Positions 8,166 through 16,627 of a DNA stretch of 18,884 bases are shown here, piece after piece. Under the pieces are notes generated by a model that ran no database searches, was not told the origin of the DNA, and worked only from the letters and a program-made list of their open reading frames with translations. The stretch covers positions 52,179-71,062 of the forward strand of contig DCHN01000076.1 of the NCBI GenBank assembly GCA_002315995.1. The letters run 5' to 3'. Positions within the stretch are counted from its first letter, which is position 1, and each line of letters begins with the position of its first letter. The position numbers were made by a program, and so were the translations under genes. Source of the stretch: Bacteroidales bacterium UBA1751. GTDB lineage: Bacteria > Bacteroidota > Bacteroidia > Bacteroidales > UBA932.

Positions 8166-8756
8166 TTAGAAGAGATAGCTTAGTTGAATTAGAATATTGT
8201 TGGGTTCAACATGAATTTTCTTCCCTTTATCTTTGAGTACGCCGCATGTGGGGCAGGAATATTCGCTGTAGCGGCAAGGACCGGCCATTACTCCGGCACC
8301 AAAATCAAGATTGATATGTTTTGCGAGCATATAGCTGTAACCTACTCCAACCTGAAGACCATAGAAATCTCCCTCCCAGTTTCTCTCTGAAAGCCAATTG
8401 CTTCTGTTGAAGCGCATGAAACCCGCACCGGCGCCAAAGAACCAACCTGAAAAGGTGTGCCATGTCCATAACCTTACGCCTGCATTGAAAGCAATTTGCC
8501 TGTTGCGTCGTATATCATCACCGCTTCCAAACTCAAACGGCGAGTACTTGGCATTAAAATAGAGTGAAACCCTTCTTGAGAGCTCAGCCCCGGCCTCGGC
8601 ATTAATTACGGCAAGGCTTGCCAGATCTACAGCATTTACAGAGATGCTAGTACCATAAAGTTCCTCAACATTGTCCTGGGCTATGAGCGTTTGCGCAGCG
8701 CCCGTCAGGAGCACAAACAGAAGAGAAAGTGAAGCCGCATATATCCTTCCGCACAT
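8166..8756 (-). CDS. DUF3575-family outer-membrane beta-barrel protein, first gene of the pilus operon
   Basis: 196 residues from the ATG at 8756. The N-terminus MCGRIYAASLSLLFVLLTGAAQTLIAQ is a clear Sec signal peptide with cleavage after AQ. The mature part is made of alternating strands with aromatic girdles (SVNAVDLASLAVINAEAGAE, VSLYFNAKYSPFEF, GWFFGAGAGFMRF, YGLQVGVGYSYML, LDFGAGVMAG, NILIQLSYLF), as in DUF3575 barrels; the terminal aromatic residue fits outer-membrane insertion. A CPTCG pair lies in an extracellular or periplasmic loop. A longer reading from an ATG at 8813 exists, but those 19 extra residues spoil the signal peptide, and the -7 promoter box (8778-8785) lies inside them, so the shorter start is chosen. 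DUF3575 and DUF3868 genes head many Bacteroidales type V pilus operons; the precise role of DUF3575 is not established. Confidence 0.82.
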   Translation of the reverse strand: MCGRIYAASLSLLFVLLTGAAQTLIAQDNVEELYGTSISVNAVDLASLAVINAEAGAELSRRVSLYFNAKYSPFEFGSGDDIRRNRQIAFNAGVRLWTWHTFSGWFFGAGAGFMRFNRSNWLSERNWEGDFYGLQVGVGYSYMLAKHINLDFGAGVMAGPCRYSEYSCPTCGVLKDKGKKIHVEPNNILIQLSYLF

Positions 8757-8777
8757 ATCTGAAAAAATTTGTTGAGG

Positions 8778-8805
8778 CAAAAGTATTGCGTCATTTTCCG
8801 GCAAA
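8778..8805 (-). promoter_or_regulatory. Candidate promoter of the pilus operon
   Basis: On the minus strand TTTG (8805-8802) is followed by TACTTTTG (8785-8778), a full match to TAnnTTTG. The 16-nt spacing is shorter than the usual ~19-21 nt, so the upstream element may be non-functional or the promoter may need an activator. Transcription would begin near 8773, leaving a leader of about 17 nt before the ATG at 8756. Confidence 0.45.
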
Positions 8806-8816
8806 TGGTACAAAAC

Positions 8817-8843
8817 CGCAAAACCTTTCAGATTGTCGCAAAA
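8817..8843 (-). promoter_or_regulatory. Paired direct repeat upstream of the pilus promoter, possible activator site
   Basis: CGCAAAA occurs at 8817-8823 and again at 8837-8843, exactly 20 nt start to start, about two helical turns. On the minus strand these read TTTTGCG and lie roughly 45-70 nt upstream of the predicted pilus transcription start, where activators commonly bind. Extended to nine bases, the two copies share eight. In AT-rich DNA a chance pair is possible. Confidence 0.25.
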
Positions 8844-8852
8844 ACGGCATTT

Positions 8853-8864
8853 TGAAAATTTTCA
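8853..8864. promoter_or_regulatory. Perfect 12-nt palindrome, possible operator
   Basis: TGAAAATTTTCA is a perfect inverted repeat, and its half-site TGAAAATT recurs at 8871-8878, 18 nt further on. It lies midway between the two divergent promoters and could bind a dimeric regulator. It is short and AT-only in its core, so chance is a real alternative. Confidence 0.22.
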
Positions 8865-8926
8865 GAGCAATGAAAATTGAATAAAAAGAGGGAAAAAGGA
8901 GATTTGGGAAAAGAGTGATGTAAGAA

Positions 8927-8958
8927 TTTTAATATGCGCAAGTATATGATTATATTAG
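8927..8958 (+). promoter_or_regulatory. Weak candidate promoter for addBA
   Basis: TTTT (8927-8930), 20 nt, then TATATTAG (8951-8958): one mismatch each to TTTG and TAnnTTTG, with ideal spacing. Transcription would start near 8963, about 14 nt before the addB ATG. No better match was seen upstream of addB. Confidence 0.35.
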
Positions 8959-8976
8959 CAAACAAAAATCATATTT

Positions 8977-11952
8977 ATGGAGTTTCTCAGGGGTGTAGCA
9001 AAAGTATTCGCAGATTCAGTATCTGAAGAGGAGATAAGAGGGAGCGTTGAGGCGTTCAGCGGAAAGATTTTCGTCTTCCCAAGCAGACGATCTTCCAAGT
9101 TCTTCATTAAATATCTGGGTGAATGCTGGGCTCAGAGGTTCTCAAAACCTATGCTCACTCCCCAGGTGTGCACCATATCAGACCTCTTCTCAAAGATGGG
9201 CGGTCTGGAAACGGTTGATCCTGTTGAAGCCTCCATACTTCTCTACAGAGAGTATGTAAGGCTCTCCGGTTCGCAGGAGAGTTTCGATGACTTTCTCAGG
9301 TGGGGAGAGGTCCTTCTGGCAGATTTCAATGACATAGACAACTATCTCATTGACTCCAACTCAATCTTCACCAACATAAAGGACCTCAAGGAGCTCGACG
9401 GTGACCTTTCGTACCTGTCAGACTCCCAAATTGAAGCAATTAAACGCTTCTGGAGCAGTTTCCACATACGTTCCAAAAAGAGCATAAGCCAAAAGGAGGA
9501 CTCAATTGACATCAAAAAGGAGTTCACCAAGGTCTGGATGATTCTTCCTCAGTTATATGCTGACTTCAAGAGCGTTCTTCTCGAGAAGGGGAAGGGCTAT
9601 AACGGAATGATTTACAGAAGCGTTGCTGAAAGAATAGCAAACGGAGAGAGGTGCTGGGAAACAGATGGAAGATTCCAACAGAATGAAGAGAAGATCTCAG
9701 AGTATGTATTCATTGGATTCAACGCTCCCAACAAATGCGAAGAGGCGCTTCTGGAAGCAATGAAAAGGGAGGGATGCGGAGACTTCTATTGGGATTTTGT
9801 ATCTCCTCTGGTTCGTTGCAAGGAGAACAAAGCGAGCCTATGGGTTGAGAGTCTTGAAAAGAGATTTCCGGCAAAACATCCCGAATATTTGGAATACATA
9901 AAGATAGAGGAGGGATACCAGCCTGAGATTAAGGTAATTGCAGTACCTGGGGCAGTTCAGCAGGCTGAACTTGCAGGAGAGATTCTTGGAAGAGTAAAAG
10001 ATGTTGACCATTTCAACACTGCAGTAATCCTTCCACAGGAAGAGATGCTATTCCCGCTTCTTAACAACATACCTGTGGAGTATGACTCGGTAAACGTTTC
10101 CATGGGATACCCTATGAAGCTCACCCCGCTTGGTGCATTCACAGAAAAGATAATTCTTCTGTTCAAAGGAATGAACGGAGGAAAATTCTACCATAAGGAT
10201 GTAAAGGCCGTTCTCCTCAGCGACTGCATTAAGAGTGTTCTCTCAAAAGAGGTTGAGTCCATTCTGGGAAGTATTGTAAAGAGAAATCTGATTTACATCT
10301 CCCGGAATGAGATTCTTGAAATGATTGATACCCTTTGGGAGAGACCGATTGAATGGCCAGAGACGAAAAGTGGAAAAGAGCTGCTGAAATGCATATTTTC
10401 GGTAAATGCTGCCACCTGGCAGGATATTGCCCACTGGCAGATAGAGATTCTCAAATCACTGGACCTGATATCGGACAAGACTTCAAAGGAGTTCATAGCG
10501 TTGCAGTACAAGGCAATTGAGAAGATTCTTGAATATGATGGAATGGAGGAGATTTCCATACAGACCTTCTTCAGAATGGAGATGTCGCTGCTGGACCAGA
10601 TAACAGTTCCCTTCATGGGAGAACCTCTGCGCGGATTGCAGGTTGTAGGACCACTTGAGACACGTGCTCTGGACTTTGATAATCTTATAATACTGAACGT
10701 AAACGAAGGGGTGTATCCAAAGGCATATTCAAACAACAGCTTCATTCCATATCTGCTCCGCAAAGGTTTCGGTCTGCCAACCTTTGAATTGGCAGATGCC
10801 GTTGCCGCATACCACTTCTACAGGGGAATCTATCGCAGTAAAAAAATATGGTTGTTGTATGACACGCGCACAGAGGGCACAAGGAGCGGCGAGGTAAGCA
10901 GGTTCGTAAAGCAGCTCAAATACCACCACAATGTTTCAATAGAGGAGATAACGGTACAGAACGCCTCATTGAATGGGAAGATGGAGGAGAGCATAGAAGT
11001 GGTCAAGAGCGAGGAGATTGTGGCCAGGCTCAAGGAGAGATTCATTGTTGGAGAGAGTGAAGATACCAAGGCGTTTTCAGCATCGAGCCTGATAAACTAT
11101 ATGTTCTGTCCGCTGAAGTTCTATTTGAACAATGTTTTGGAGATTCAGGAGGAAGAGGATATTGAGGAGGGAATGGAAGCAAATACCTTTGGAACCATTT
11201 TCCATGACACAATGGAGAATATTTATTCTCCTTTCAAGGGAAAAGTGGTTAACAGAAGTGACCTTGAAAAGCTTCTTTCAGATATTGACAACCAGGAGGG
11301 CACAGTCCAAAGAATACTTCTGAAGCAGTTTGAAAAACAGAAGTTCGGGGAGCCAAAAGGGCAGAACTATATCTCATTCAAGGTTCTGCTGAAATGCATT
11401 GAACTTACTTTGAAGCAGGATGCCGGAATCCTGGAGGGTTCACTCTTCTCAACTCCTTTCACATATCTCGACGGTGAAAAGAAACTGGAGTTTGATTTTG
11501 AGGTAAACGATACTCTTAAGATAAGGCTGAAGGCCAAAATAGACAGGCTTGACTCAAAAGAGGGGAATTTGAGAGTATCGGATTACAAGACAGGATTTGT
11601 TGATACAATAACCAAGGAAGAAGGCAACAATCTGCCATACTCCCTCTTTCCTTCCGCTCAAAAGGAGTTCTCGCACAAAGTATGGTTCCAGCTCTTCTTC
11701 TATGCAATGGTGCTGCTTGAAGAGAAAATAATGGAGAAGGAAAGCATAGAGGCGGCAGTTTATAAAGTCAAGAGCATAATGAATTCACCTGTTTCCGCAA
11801 GGTCAATAACAAAGGATGAGATTCTGCTCTTCAGAGAAAAGCTGAAGGAGATCATAATGGAGATATTCAACCCCAATATTCCATTCCATCAGGCGCAGGA
11901 GGGCTCCAGACAATGCGAACATTGCATGTTCAGGAGTATATGTAAAAGATAA
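8977..11952 (+). CDS. addB: AddB-like helicase-nuclease subunit (PD-(D/E)XK nuclease with Fe-S cluster)
   Basis: 991 residues. The C-terminal third is a RecB-type nuclease: His743 (GTIFHDTMENIY), Asp856 (AKIDRLD) and Asp869-Tyr-Lys871-Thr-Gly, followed by a Q-containing helix (VWFQLFFYAM). Four cysteines frame it: Cys711 (YMFCPLKFYL) and Cys980-x2-Cys983-x5-Cys989 at the extreme end, the same pattern that holds the 4Fe-4S cluster of Bacillus AddB. The N-terminal part has a helicase-like layout (KIFVFPSRRSSKFF near residue 30) but no GxGKT Walker A, so ATPase activity here is unlikely. With AddA it would resect double-strand breaks for RecA loading. addA follows after 32 nt, so the two are co-transcribed, with addB first. 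Bacteroidota members are often annotated only as 'PD-(D/E)XK nuclease family protein'. Confidence 0.86.
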   Translation: MEFLRGVAKVFADSVSEEEIRGSVEAFSGKIFVFPSRRSSKFFIKYLGECWAQRFSKPMLTPQVCTISDLFSKMGGLETVDPVEASILLYREYVRLSGSQESFDDFLRWGEVLLADFNDIDNYLIDSNSIFTNIKDLKELDGDLSYLSDSQIEAIKRFWSSFHIRSKKSISQKEDSIDIKKEFTKVWMILPQLYADFKSVLLEKGKGYNGMIYRSVAERIANGERCWETDGRFQQNEEKISEYVFIGFNAPNKCEEALLEAMKREGCGDFYWDFVSPLVRCKENKASLWVESLEKRFPAKHPEYLEYIKIEEGYQPEIKVIAVPGAVQQAELAGEILGRVKDVDHFNTAVILPQEEMLFPLLNNIPVEYDSVNVSMGYPMKLTPLGAFTEKIILLFKGMNGGKFYHKDVKAVLLSDCIKSVLSKEVESILGSIVKRNLIYISRNEILEMIDTLWERPIEWPETKSGKELLKCIFSVNAATWQDIAHWQIEILKSLDLISDKTSKEFIALQYKAIEKILEYDGMEEISIQTFFRMEMSLLDQITVPFMGEPLRGLQVVGPLETRALDFDNLIILNVNEGVYPKAYSNNSFIPYLLRKGFGLPTFELADAVAAYHFYRGIYRSKKIWLLYDTRTEGTRSGEVSRFVKQLKYHHNVSIEEITVQNASLNGKMEESIEVVKSEEIVARLKERFIVGESEDTKAFSASSLINYMFCPLKFYLNNVLEIQEEEDIEEGMEANTFGTIFHDTMENIYSPFKGKVVNRSDLEKLLSDIDNQEGTVQRILLKQFEKQKFGEPKGQNYISFKVLLKCIELTLKQDAGILEGSLFSTPFTYLDGEKKLEFDFEVNDTLKIRLKAKIDRLDSKEGNLRVSDYKTGFVDTITKEEGNNLPYSLFPSAQKEFSHKVWFQLFFYAMVLLEEKIMEKESIEAAVYKVKSIMNSPVSARSITKDEILLFREKLKEIIMEIFNPNIPFHQAQEGSRQCEHCMFRSICKR

Positions 11953-11984
11953 TGCAATGGACCCGAGCATGAAATTTTGACAGC

Positions 11985-14900
11985 ATGAATAATCTTAAGA
12001 TATACAAAGCATCCGCAGGGAGCGGAAAAACATATACTCTGGCAAAAGAGTACATATCAACACTTCTTGAGAGCAACGACCCCCAGGAGTACAGGCATAC
12101 TCTTGCCGTGACCTTTACAAACAAGGCCACCGAGGAGATGAAGAGCAGAATAATAAAAGAGCTGCACATACTGGCCACAAACCCGGCAAAATCCCAGTTT
12201 GTAACAGAGAAGAAGGACCCTATCTGTGACAGCAAACCGGAAACAATGGAAAAAGTACGCGAGAAGTCCGGAAGGATTCTCACCGCCCTGCTCAACGACT
12301 ACTCTTCATTCAACGTCTGTACAATAGACAAGTTCTTTCAGGGTATAATGCGCAGCTTTGCCAAAGAGTTCGGGCAGCACTACAAGTACAACATTGAACT
12401 TGACGAGAAGGGCAGCCTTGAAAGGGCCATTGACAGAATGTACTCTGAGCTTGACAGGGAGGAGAGCAGAGAGGTGCTGAACTGGCTTGTTGACTATGCC
12501 ATTTCAAAGGTTGAGAGTTCAGGCGGATGGAACATAAAGGGTGAAATCAACGACATATCCCAGATATTGCTTAAGGAGACCTTTGCACAATACGCCTCAA
12601 CATCACAGACTCCTTCAGAGAGAATGCTCAAGATTAAGAAGTTGCAAGGAGAATTTGCAAAGTGCAGAGCTGATTTTGAAAGCAAGGCCAAAAGAATTGC
12701 AGTCAATGCCACAAAGAGAATTGCCGCAAACAATCTTGAACTCGAAGATTTCAAGTACGGCAAAAACTCCGGATTTTCCCAATTCTACAAGATTCTTGAA
12801 AATAAGAAGAGAGAGGTGCCACAACCAGGGAACAGATTCCTCAAGCTTGATGACATAACCACCTGGGGTAAAAAGGTCGATGACTTTACAGCTCTTGCCC
12901 AAAGCGGCCTGATGCAGGATATAACTGATCTGCAGGAACTTTATGAAAAAGATTACAGAAGATACGCAACGGCCGTAATCCTTGAAAAATACGCCTTTGC
13001 ATGGGGCGTTCTTGGCATGGTGAGAAGCTATTTGAACCAGTGGTGTGCAGATAACAACATTGTACTGCTGAGTGAATCATCCAATCTGCTCAACAGAATA
13101 ATTGACGGATCACAGACACCATTCATATACGAGAAGGTTGGAACATACATAAGGCACTTTATGCTTGACGAATTCCAGGATACGTCAACATTGCAGTGGA
13201 AAAACTTCATTCCTCTGCTTGAAGAGAGCATTTCAAACGGCAAAAACAATCTTATAGTAGGAGATGTAAAACAGAGCATCTACAGATGGAGAAATTCCAA
13301 CTGGACCATTCTTGGAAAAGAGGTTGACAAAGTCTTTGACGGATACATTGACCAGCATATTCTGGAAGAGAACTTCAGAAGCAACAAAAACGTCATTGAT
13401 TTCAACAACAGATTCTTCACCTACTTCTCACAGAACATAGAGGATATAGTGGAGGGGGATGCAGATGGCAAGAAGGGCGAAATTGAAAAGATGTATTCAG
13501 ACTGCGCCCAAAGAGCTGGCAGAGAGAGAGAGTCCAACGGATATGTGGAGATATCAATTCACAGTAATGTAAAGGAGAATCAGCAGGAGTACTGCAATGC
13601 AGTAGTGAAGAGGGTGCAGATGCTTATTGACAAGGGGTATCAACCTTGCCAGATAGGAATACTTACCTGGAAGAACAAGGAGGGCGAAATGGTTGCCAAG
13701 GCGCTTATGGAGCACGGAATTGGAGTTGCCACAGTTGGAACTCTCACCCTTGGAAGCAACGCGGCTGTATGCAGTGTAATTGACTCACTCAAGTCAATAG
13801 AGCAGAACAACGATGCAATGCGCAAGGCAAAACTTGCCATAGAGGGAAACGGCCAGTGCGGAATCCTCAGCCAGGAAGATATAGAAGCTTATAAGGAACT
13901 TCCGCTGTACCAAATGGCAGAAGCAATTATAAGAAACACTCTGCCCAATGATGGAAAACGTGAATCACAGTTCCTTTGCGCACTGCTTGATTCAATAATA
14001 GAGTACTCCTTCAAATATGGTGGATCGCTACAGGAGTTTCTGAAGTGGTGGGAGGAGGCAGGCCAGAATCAGACCATATCCTCCTCATTGGAGAAGAGTG
14101 CCGTAAACATTGTAACAATACACAAGTCAAAAGGGTTGGCATACGATGCTGTAATTGTTCCATTCTTTGAATGGGATCTGAATCCCGGAACAAGGAGCAG
14201 CATCTGGAGCAGCCAAGCTTCGGAATCATTCGGATACGACCAGCCGGTTAATGTAAGTTGCTCAAAAGCACTTGCCCAGACCCTTTTTGACCAGGATTAC
14301 CAGAGAGAGATTACCGAGCACAAAGCGGATATAATCAATATGGCATACGTGGCTTTCACAAGGGCAAAAAGCGCACTTATGGTTATGTGTCAATATGAAG
14401 ATGAAGAGTCAAATGGAAAGAATTCATCAAAAGTGTTGACAAGCAGCTTACTTCGCAAATTCATTGAAGAGAACGAATTGCTCGATGCATCAAACGGAGA
14501 CAGACTCGATTTCAGGAGTAAAGACGACACCTTCTCCCTTGGAGAAATAAGCGCCCCGGGCAGTGACGAGAAGAGTGATGATGAAAAGATTGAAGCAATA
14601 GAATCTCCATTCTCCATTCCGTTTGATTCTCATAGAAGGAAAACAGCCCTCACCACCGGCTCAATAAACGACGAGGAGATATCACTCAAGGAGATGGGTA
14701 TTCAGATGCACGATGCCTTTGCAACTATTGAGTATCTTGAAGATATAGAATCAATTGAGGGCGAAGAGACAAGAAATGCAGTTATGGAAGCGGTTGAATC
14801 GGTGAAAGATTATGGCTGGTTCTGGAGCAGAAAGGAGTTGAACGGCCGCAGTGTGGTGAACGAGAGGTCAATAATTACACCTGAAGGAGAAGTATTCCGC

Positions 14901-15110
14901 CCCGACAGAATTATTCTCTATAAGAATGAGACCGGAGAGAACTGCGCAACTGTTGTTGATTACAAGTTCGGCCACTACAAAGGCACAAATCCAAAATATG
15001 TCAGCCAGGTTCAAGGCTATATGAACCTTCTCAAAGAGACAGGATGCAAAGAGGTCACAGGATACCTCTGGTATGTGAACTCAACCGTTGAAGAGGTCAA
15101 ACTGAACTGA
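11985..15110 (+). CDS. addA: AddA-like UvrD/Rep-family helicase-nuclease subunit
   Basis: 1041 residues with a complete set of SF1A helicase motifs: Walker A ASAGSGKT (Lys15), motif Ia FTNKATEEM (~44-52), Walker B/motif II DEFQDTS (395-401), motif III GDVKQSIYRWR (426-436), motif V VNIVTIHKSKGL (707-718) and motif VI YVAFTRAK (788-795). A RecB-type nuclease follows: His909, Arg-Pro-Asp974-Arg, and Asp992-Tyr-Lys994. The protein is therefore predicted to translocate 3'-5' on one strand, powered by ATP, and cut with its own nuclease, while AddB supplies the second nuclease. It is shorter than Bacillus AddA (about 1230 residues). The start at 11985 places Walker A at residue 9, normal for this family. 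The gene ends 13 nt from the convergent gpsA. Confidence 0.92.
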   Translation: MNNLKIYKASAGSGKTYTLAKEYISTLLESNDPQEYRHTLAVTFTNKATEEMKSRIIKELHILATNPAKSQFVTEKKDPICDSKPETMEKVREKSGRILTALLNDYSSFNVCTIDKFFQGIMRSFAKEFGQHYKYNIELDEKGSLERAIDRMYSELDREESREVLNWLVDYAISKVESSGGWNIKGEINDISQILLKETFAQYASTSQTPSERMLKIKKLQGEFAKCRADFESKAKRIAVNATKRIAANNLELEDFKYGKNSGFSQFYKILENKKREVPQPGNRFLKLDDITTWGKKVDDFTALAQSGLMQDITDLQELYEKDYRRYATAVILEKYAFAWGVLGMVRSYLNQWCADNNIVLLSESSNLLNRIIDGSQTPFIYEKVGTYIRHFMLDEFQDTSTLQWKNFIPLLEESISNGKNNLIVGDVKQSIYRWRNSNWTILGKEVDKVFDGYIDQHILEENFRSNKNVIDFNNRFFTYFSQNIEDIVEGDADGKKGEIEKMYSDCAQRAGRERESNGYVEISIHSNVKENQQEYCNAVVKRVQMLIDKGYQPCQIGILTWKNKEGEMVAKALMEHGIGVATVGTLTLGSNAAVCSVIDSLKSIEQNNDAMRKAKLAIEGNGQCGILSQEDIEAYKELPLYQMAEAIIRNTLPNDGKRESQFLCALLDSIIEYSFKYGGSLQEFLKWWEEAGQNQTISSSLEKSAVNIVTIHKSKGLAYDAVIVPFFEWDLNPGTRSSIWSSQASESFGYDQPVNVSCSKALAQTLFDQDYQREITEHKADIINMAYVAFTRAKSALMVMCQYEDEESNGKNSSKVLTSSLLRKFIEENELLDASNGDRLDFRSKDDTFSLGEISAPGSDEKSDDEKIEAIESPFSIPFDSHRRKTALTTGSINDEEISLKEMGIQMHDAFATIEYLEDIESIEGEETRNAVMEAVESVKDYGWFWSRKELNGRSVVNERSIITPEGEVFRPDRIILYKNETGENCATVVDYKFGHYKGTNPKYVSQVQGYMNLLKETGCKEVTGYLWYVNSTVEEVKLN

Positions 15111-15123
15111 AACCAACAAGCTG

Positions 15124-16149
15124 TTACCAGAGTATGTCAGAAAGCTGTTTGATTATGTATGGAGCATAGCGCTCTTCGTATAGAATCTGGTAAACGGCCT
15201 CTGCAATTGGCATATCTATTCTGAACTCCTTGTTGATCTCATATATGCTCTTAACGGCATAATAGCCCTCGGCAACCATGTTCATTTCAAACTGGGCGCT
15301 CTTTACAGAGTAGCCCTTTCCAATCATGCTTCCGAGGGTACGGTTCCTGCTGAACTGCGAATAGCAGGTAACCAGAAGGTCTCCGAGATAAGCAGATGTG
15401 GTGAGCACCCTTTCAGGGTCAGGATGCGTGGCATTGAGGAATTCGGCAATCTCATGATATGCATTTGTAATGAGCACAGACATGAAATTGTCTCCGTAAC
15501 CCAGGGCATGGCATATACCGCATGCAACAGCATATATGTTCTTGAGTGCTGCCGTATATTCAACGCCATAGATGTCGGTTCCCGGCATGGTGTTGATATA
15601 ATTGCAGCGGAAGATATCGCACAACGAACGCGCCGCCTCCGGATACTTGCTTGAGAGGGTGAGATATGAAAGCTTCTCCATTCCAACCTCCTCGGCATGT
15701 GAAGGACCGCTTATGATTCCTATTCTGTCGAAAGGCACTCCTCTTTCATCGTGGAAATACTCAGCAATGGTCTGAAATTTTGAACCCACAAAACCCTTTA
15801 TTGCAGAGATTATGAACTTCTCTTCCAACGAAACGTTCAAGTTGTCAACCACATCAAGGAAATAGGCAGAAGGTGTACAGAATACAATAACATCTGCCTG
15901 TGAAACAACCTCATTGATATCTGAACTCATCTTGAGTCTCAAAGGGTCAAGATGAACCGAACGAAGGTACTTCGGATTACGCTCCTCCTCTATTACCTGC
16001 TCTATTTTCTTGTTGTTTCTGAGATACCAACCTATTTTCTGCTGGTGATTCAAAAGGAGTTTTATTAGAGCCGTAGCCCAACTTCCGCTCCCAATCATTG
16101 CAAAACGCAAATCTGTGCGTGAAAAGTCAAACTGTGTATCCATTCTCAT
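15124..16149 (-). CDS. gpsA: NAD(P)H-dependent glycerol-3-phosphate dehydrogenase
   Basis: 341 residues. The enzyme reduces dihydroxyacetone phosphate to sn-glycerol 3-phosphate in the cytoplasm, the entry to phospholipid synthesis. Visible signatures are the Rossmann motif MIGSGSWATAL (Gly20, Gly22, Trp24), the strand VIVFCTPS, the K-G loop SAIKGFV, GPSHAEE (148-154), catalytic Lys203 in AALKNIYAVACG, and the C-terminal GDLLVTCYSQFSRNRTLG signature. The length is typical. The ATG overlaps the rnhA stop codon as ATGA (16146-16149), which favours this start and translational coupling; an alternative ATG two codons later is possible. It is the last gene of the pdxA-rnhA-gpsA group. Confidence 0.95.
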   Translation of the reverse strand: MRMDTQFDFSRTDLRFAMIGSGSWATALIKLLLNHQQKIGWYLRNNKKIEQVIEEERNPKYLRSVHLDPLRLKMSSDINEVVSQADVIVFCTPSAYFLDVVDNLNVSLEEKFIISAIKGFVGSKFQTIAEYFHDERGVPFDRIGIISGPSHAEEVGMEKLSYLTLSSKYPEAARSLCDIFRCNYINTMPGTDIYGVEYTAALKNIYAVACGICHALGYGDNFMSVLITNAYHEIAEFLNATHPDPERVLTTSAYLGDLLVTCYSQFSRNRTLGSMIGKGYSVKSAQFEMNMVAEGYYAVKSIYEINKEFRIDMPIAEAVYQILYEERYAPYIIKQLSDILW

Positions 16150-16625
16150 TTGTCAAGGGCATTCTCAACATACCAGGTATCCTTCTGAAGTTTCTCAACA
16201 TTCAATGCCGCCTCCACCGCAAGTGCATCACATCTCTCATTCTGCGGATGCTGGTTATGTCCCTTGATCCAGTTAAATTTAACGTTATGTCTTCTATATA
16301 TGTTCAGAAACCTGACCCACAGATCAGGATTCTTCTGCTTTGCAAAACCCTTCTTTTCCCAACCGAAAAGCCAACCCTTTTCAACAGCCTCAACAACATA
16401 TTTCGAATCTGAAACAACCTGCACATCAGCTTTCGGCAATTTTATTGCCTCAAGACCAACAATAACGGCAAGCAGCTCCATTCTGTTGTTGGTGGTCAGC
16501 TCATAGCCGGCGGATATCTCCTTGTAATGCGGTCCGCAGGAGAGAATGACCCCATATCCACCAGGTCCGGGATTCCCTCTGCTGGAACCATCGGTATAAA
16601 GATATATTGTCTTGTCGGGAGTCAC
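16146..16625 (-). CDS. rnhA: Ribonuclease HI
   Basis: 159 residues. RNase HI cuts the RNA strand of RNA:DNA hybrids, removing R-loops and primers. The full active site is present: Asp12 in YTDGSSRGNPGPGG, Glu50 in NNRMELLAV, Asp73 in VSDSKYV, His123 in KGHNQHPQNE and Asp133 in NERCDALA. The basic-handle region WLFGWEKKGFAKQKNPDLW is also intact, as in the E. coli type. The start codon is GTG (16625-16623); no upstream in-frame ATG fits, because the conserved first strand begins only six residues later. The gene begins 2 nt after the pdxA stop and overlaps gpsA by 4 nt, so translation is probably coupled through all three. Confidence 0.95.
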   Translation of the reverse strand: MTPDKTIYLYTDGSSRGNPGPGGYGVILSCGPHYKEISAGYELTTNNRMELLAVIVGLEAIKLPKADVQVVSDSKYVVEAVEKGWLFGWEKKGFAKQKNPDLWVRFLNIYRRHNVKFNWIKGHNQHPQNERCDALAVEAALNVEKLQKDTWYVENALDK

Positions 16626-16627
16626 GT

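Larger units (their letters stand above)
8757..8976. other. Divergent intergenic control region between pilus operon and addBA
   Basis: About 220 AT-rich bases without a gene. It holds a pilus-side promoter (8778-8805), a weaker addB-side promoter (8927-8958), the perfect palindrome TGAAAATTTTCA (8853-8864) with an extra TGAAAATT at 8871-8878, and two CGCAAAA copies at 8817-8823 and 8837-8843. I see no RNA gene and no small ORF with a convincing start. Confidence 0.6.

Noticed and set aside
8757..8813. N-terminal extension of the DUF3575 protein to the ATG at 8813
   Set aside because: The added residues lack signal-peptide features and contain the -7 promoter box, and the ATG at 8756 gives a clean signal peptide.
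10293..10763. Minus-strand reading frame of 156 codons inside addB
   Set aside because: Antisense to a conserved gene with intact motifs; no homology-like features.
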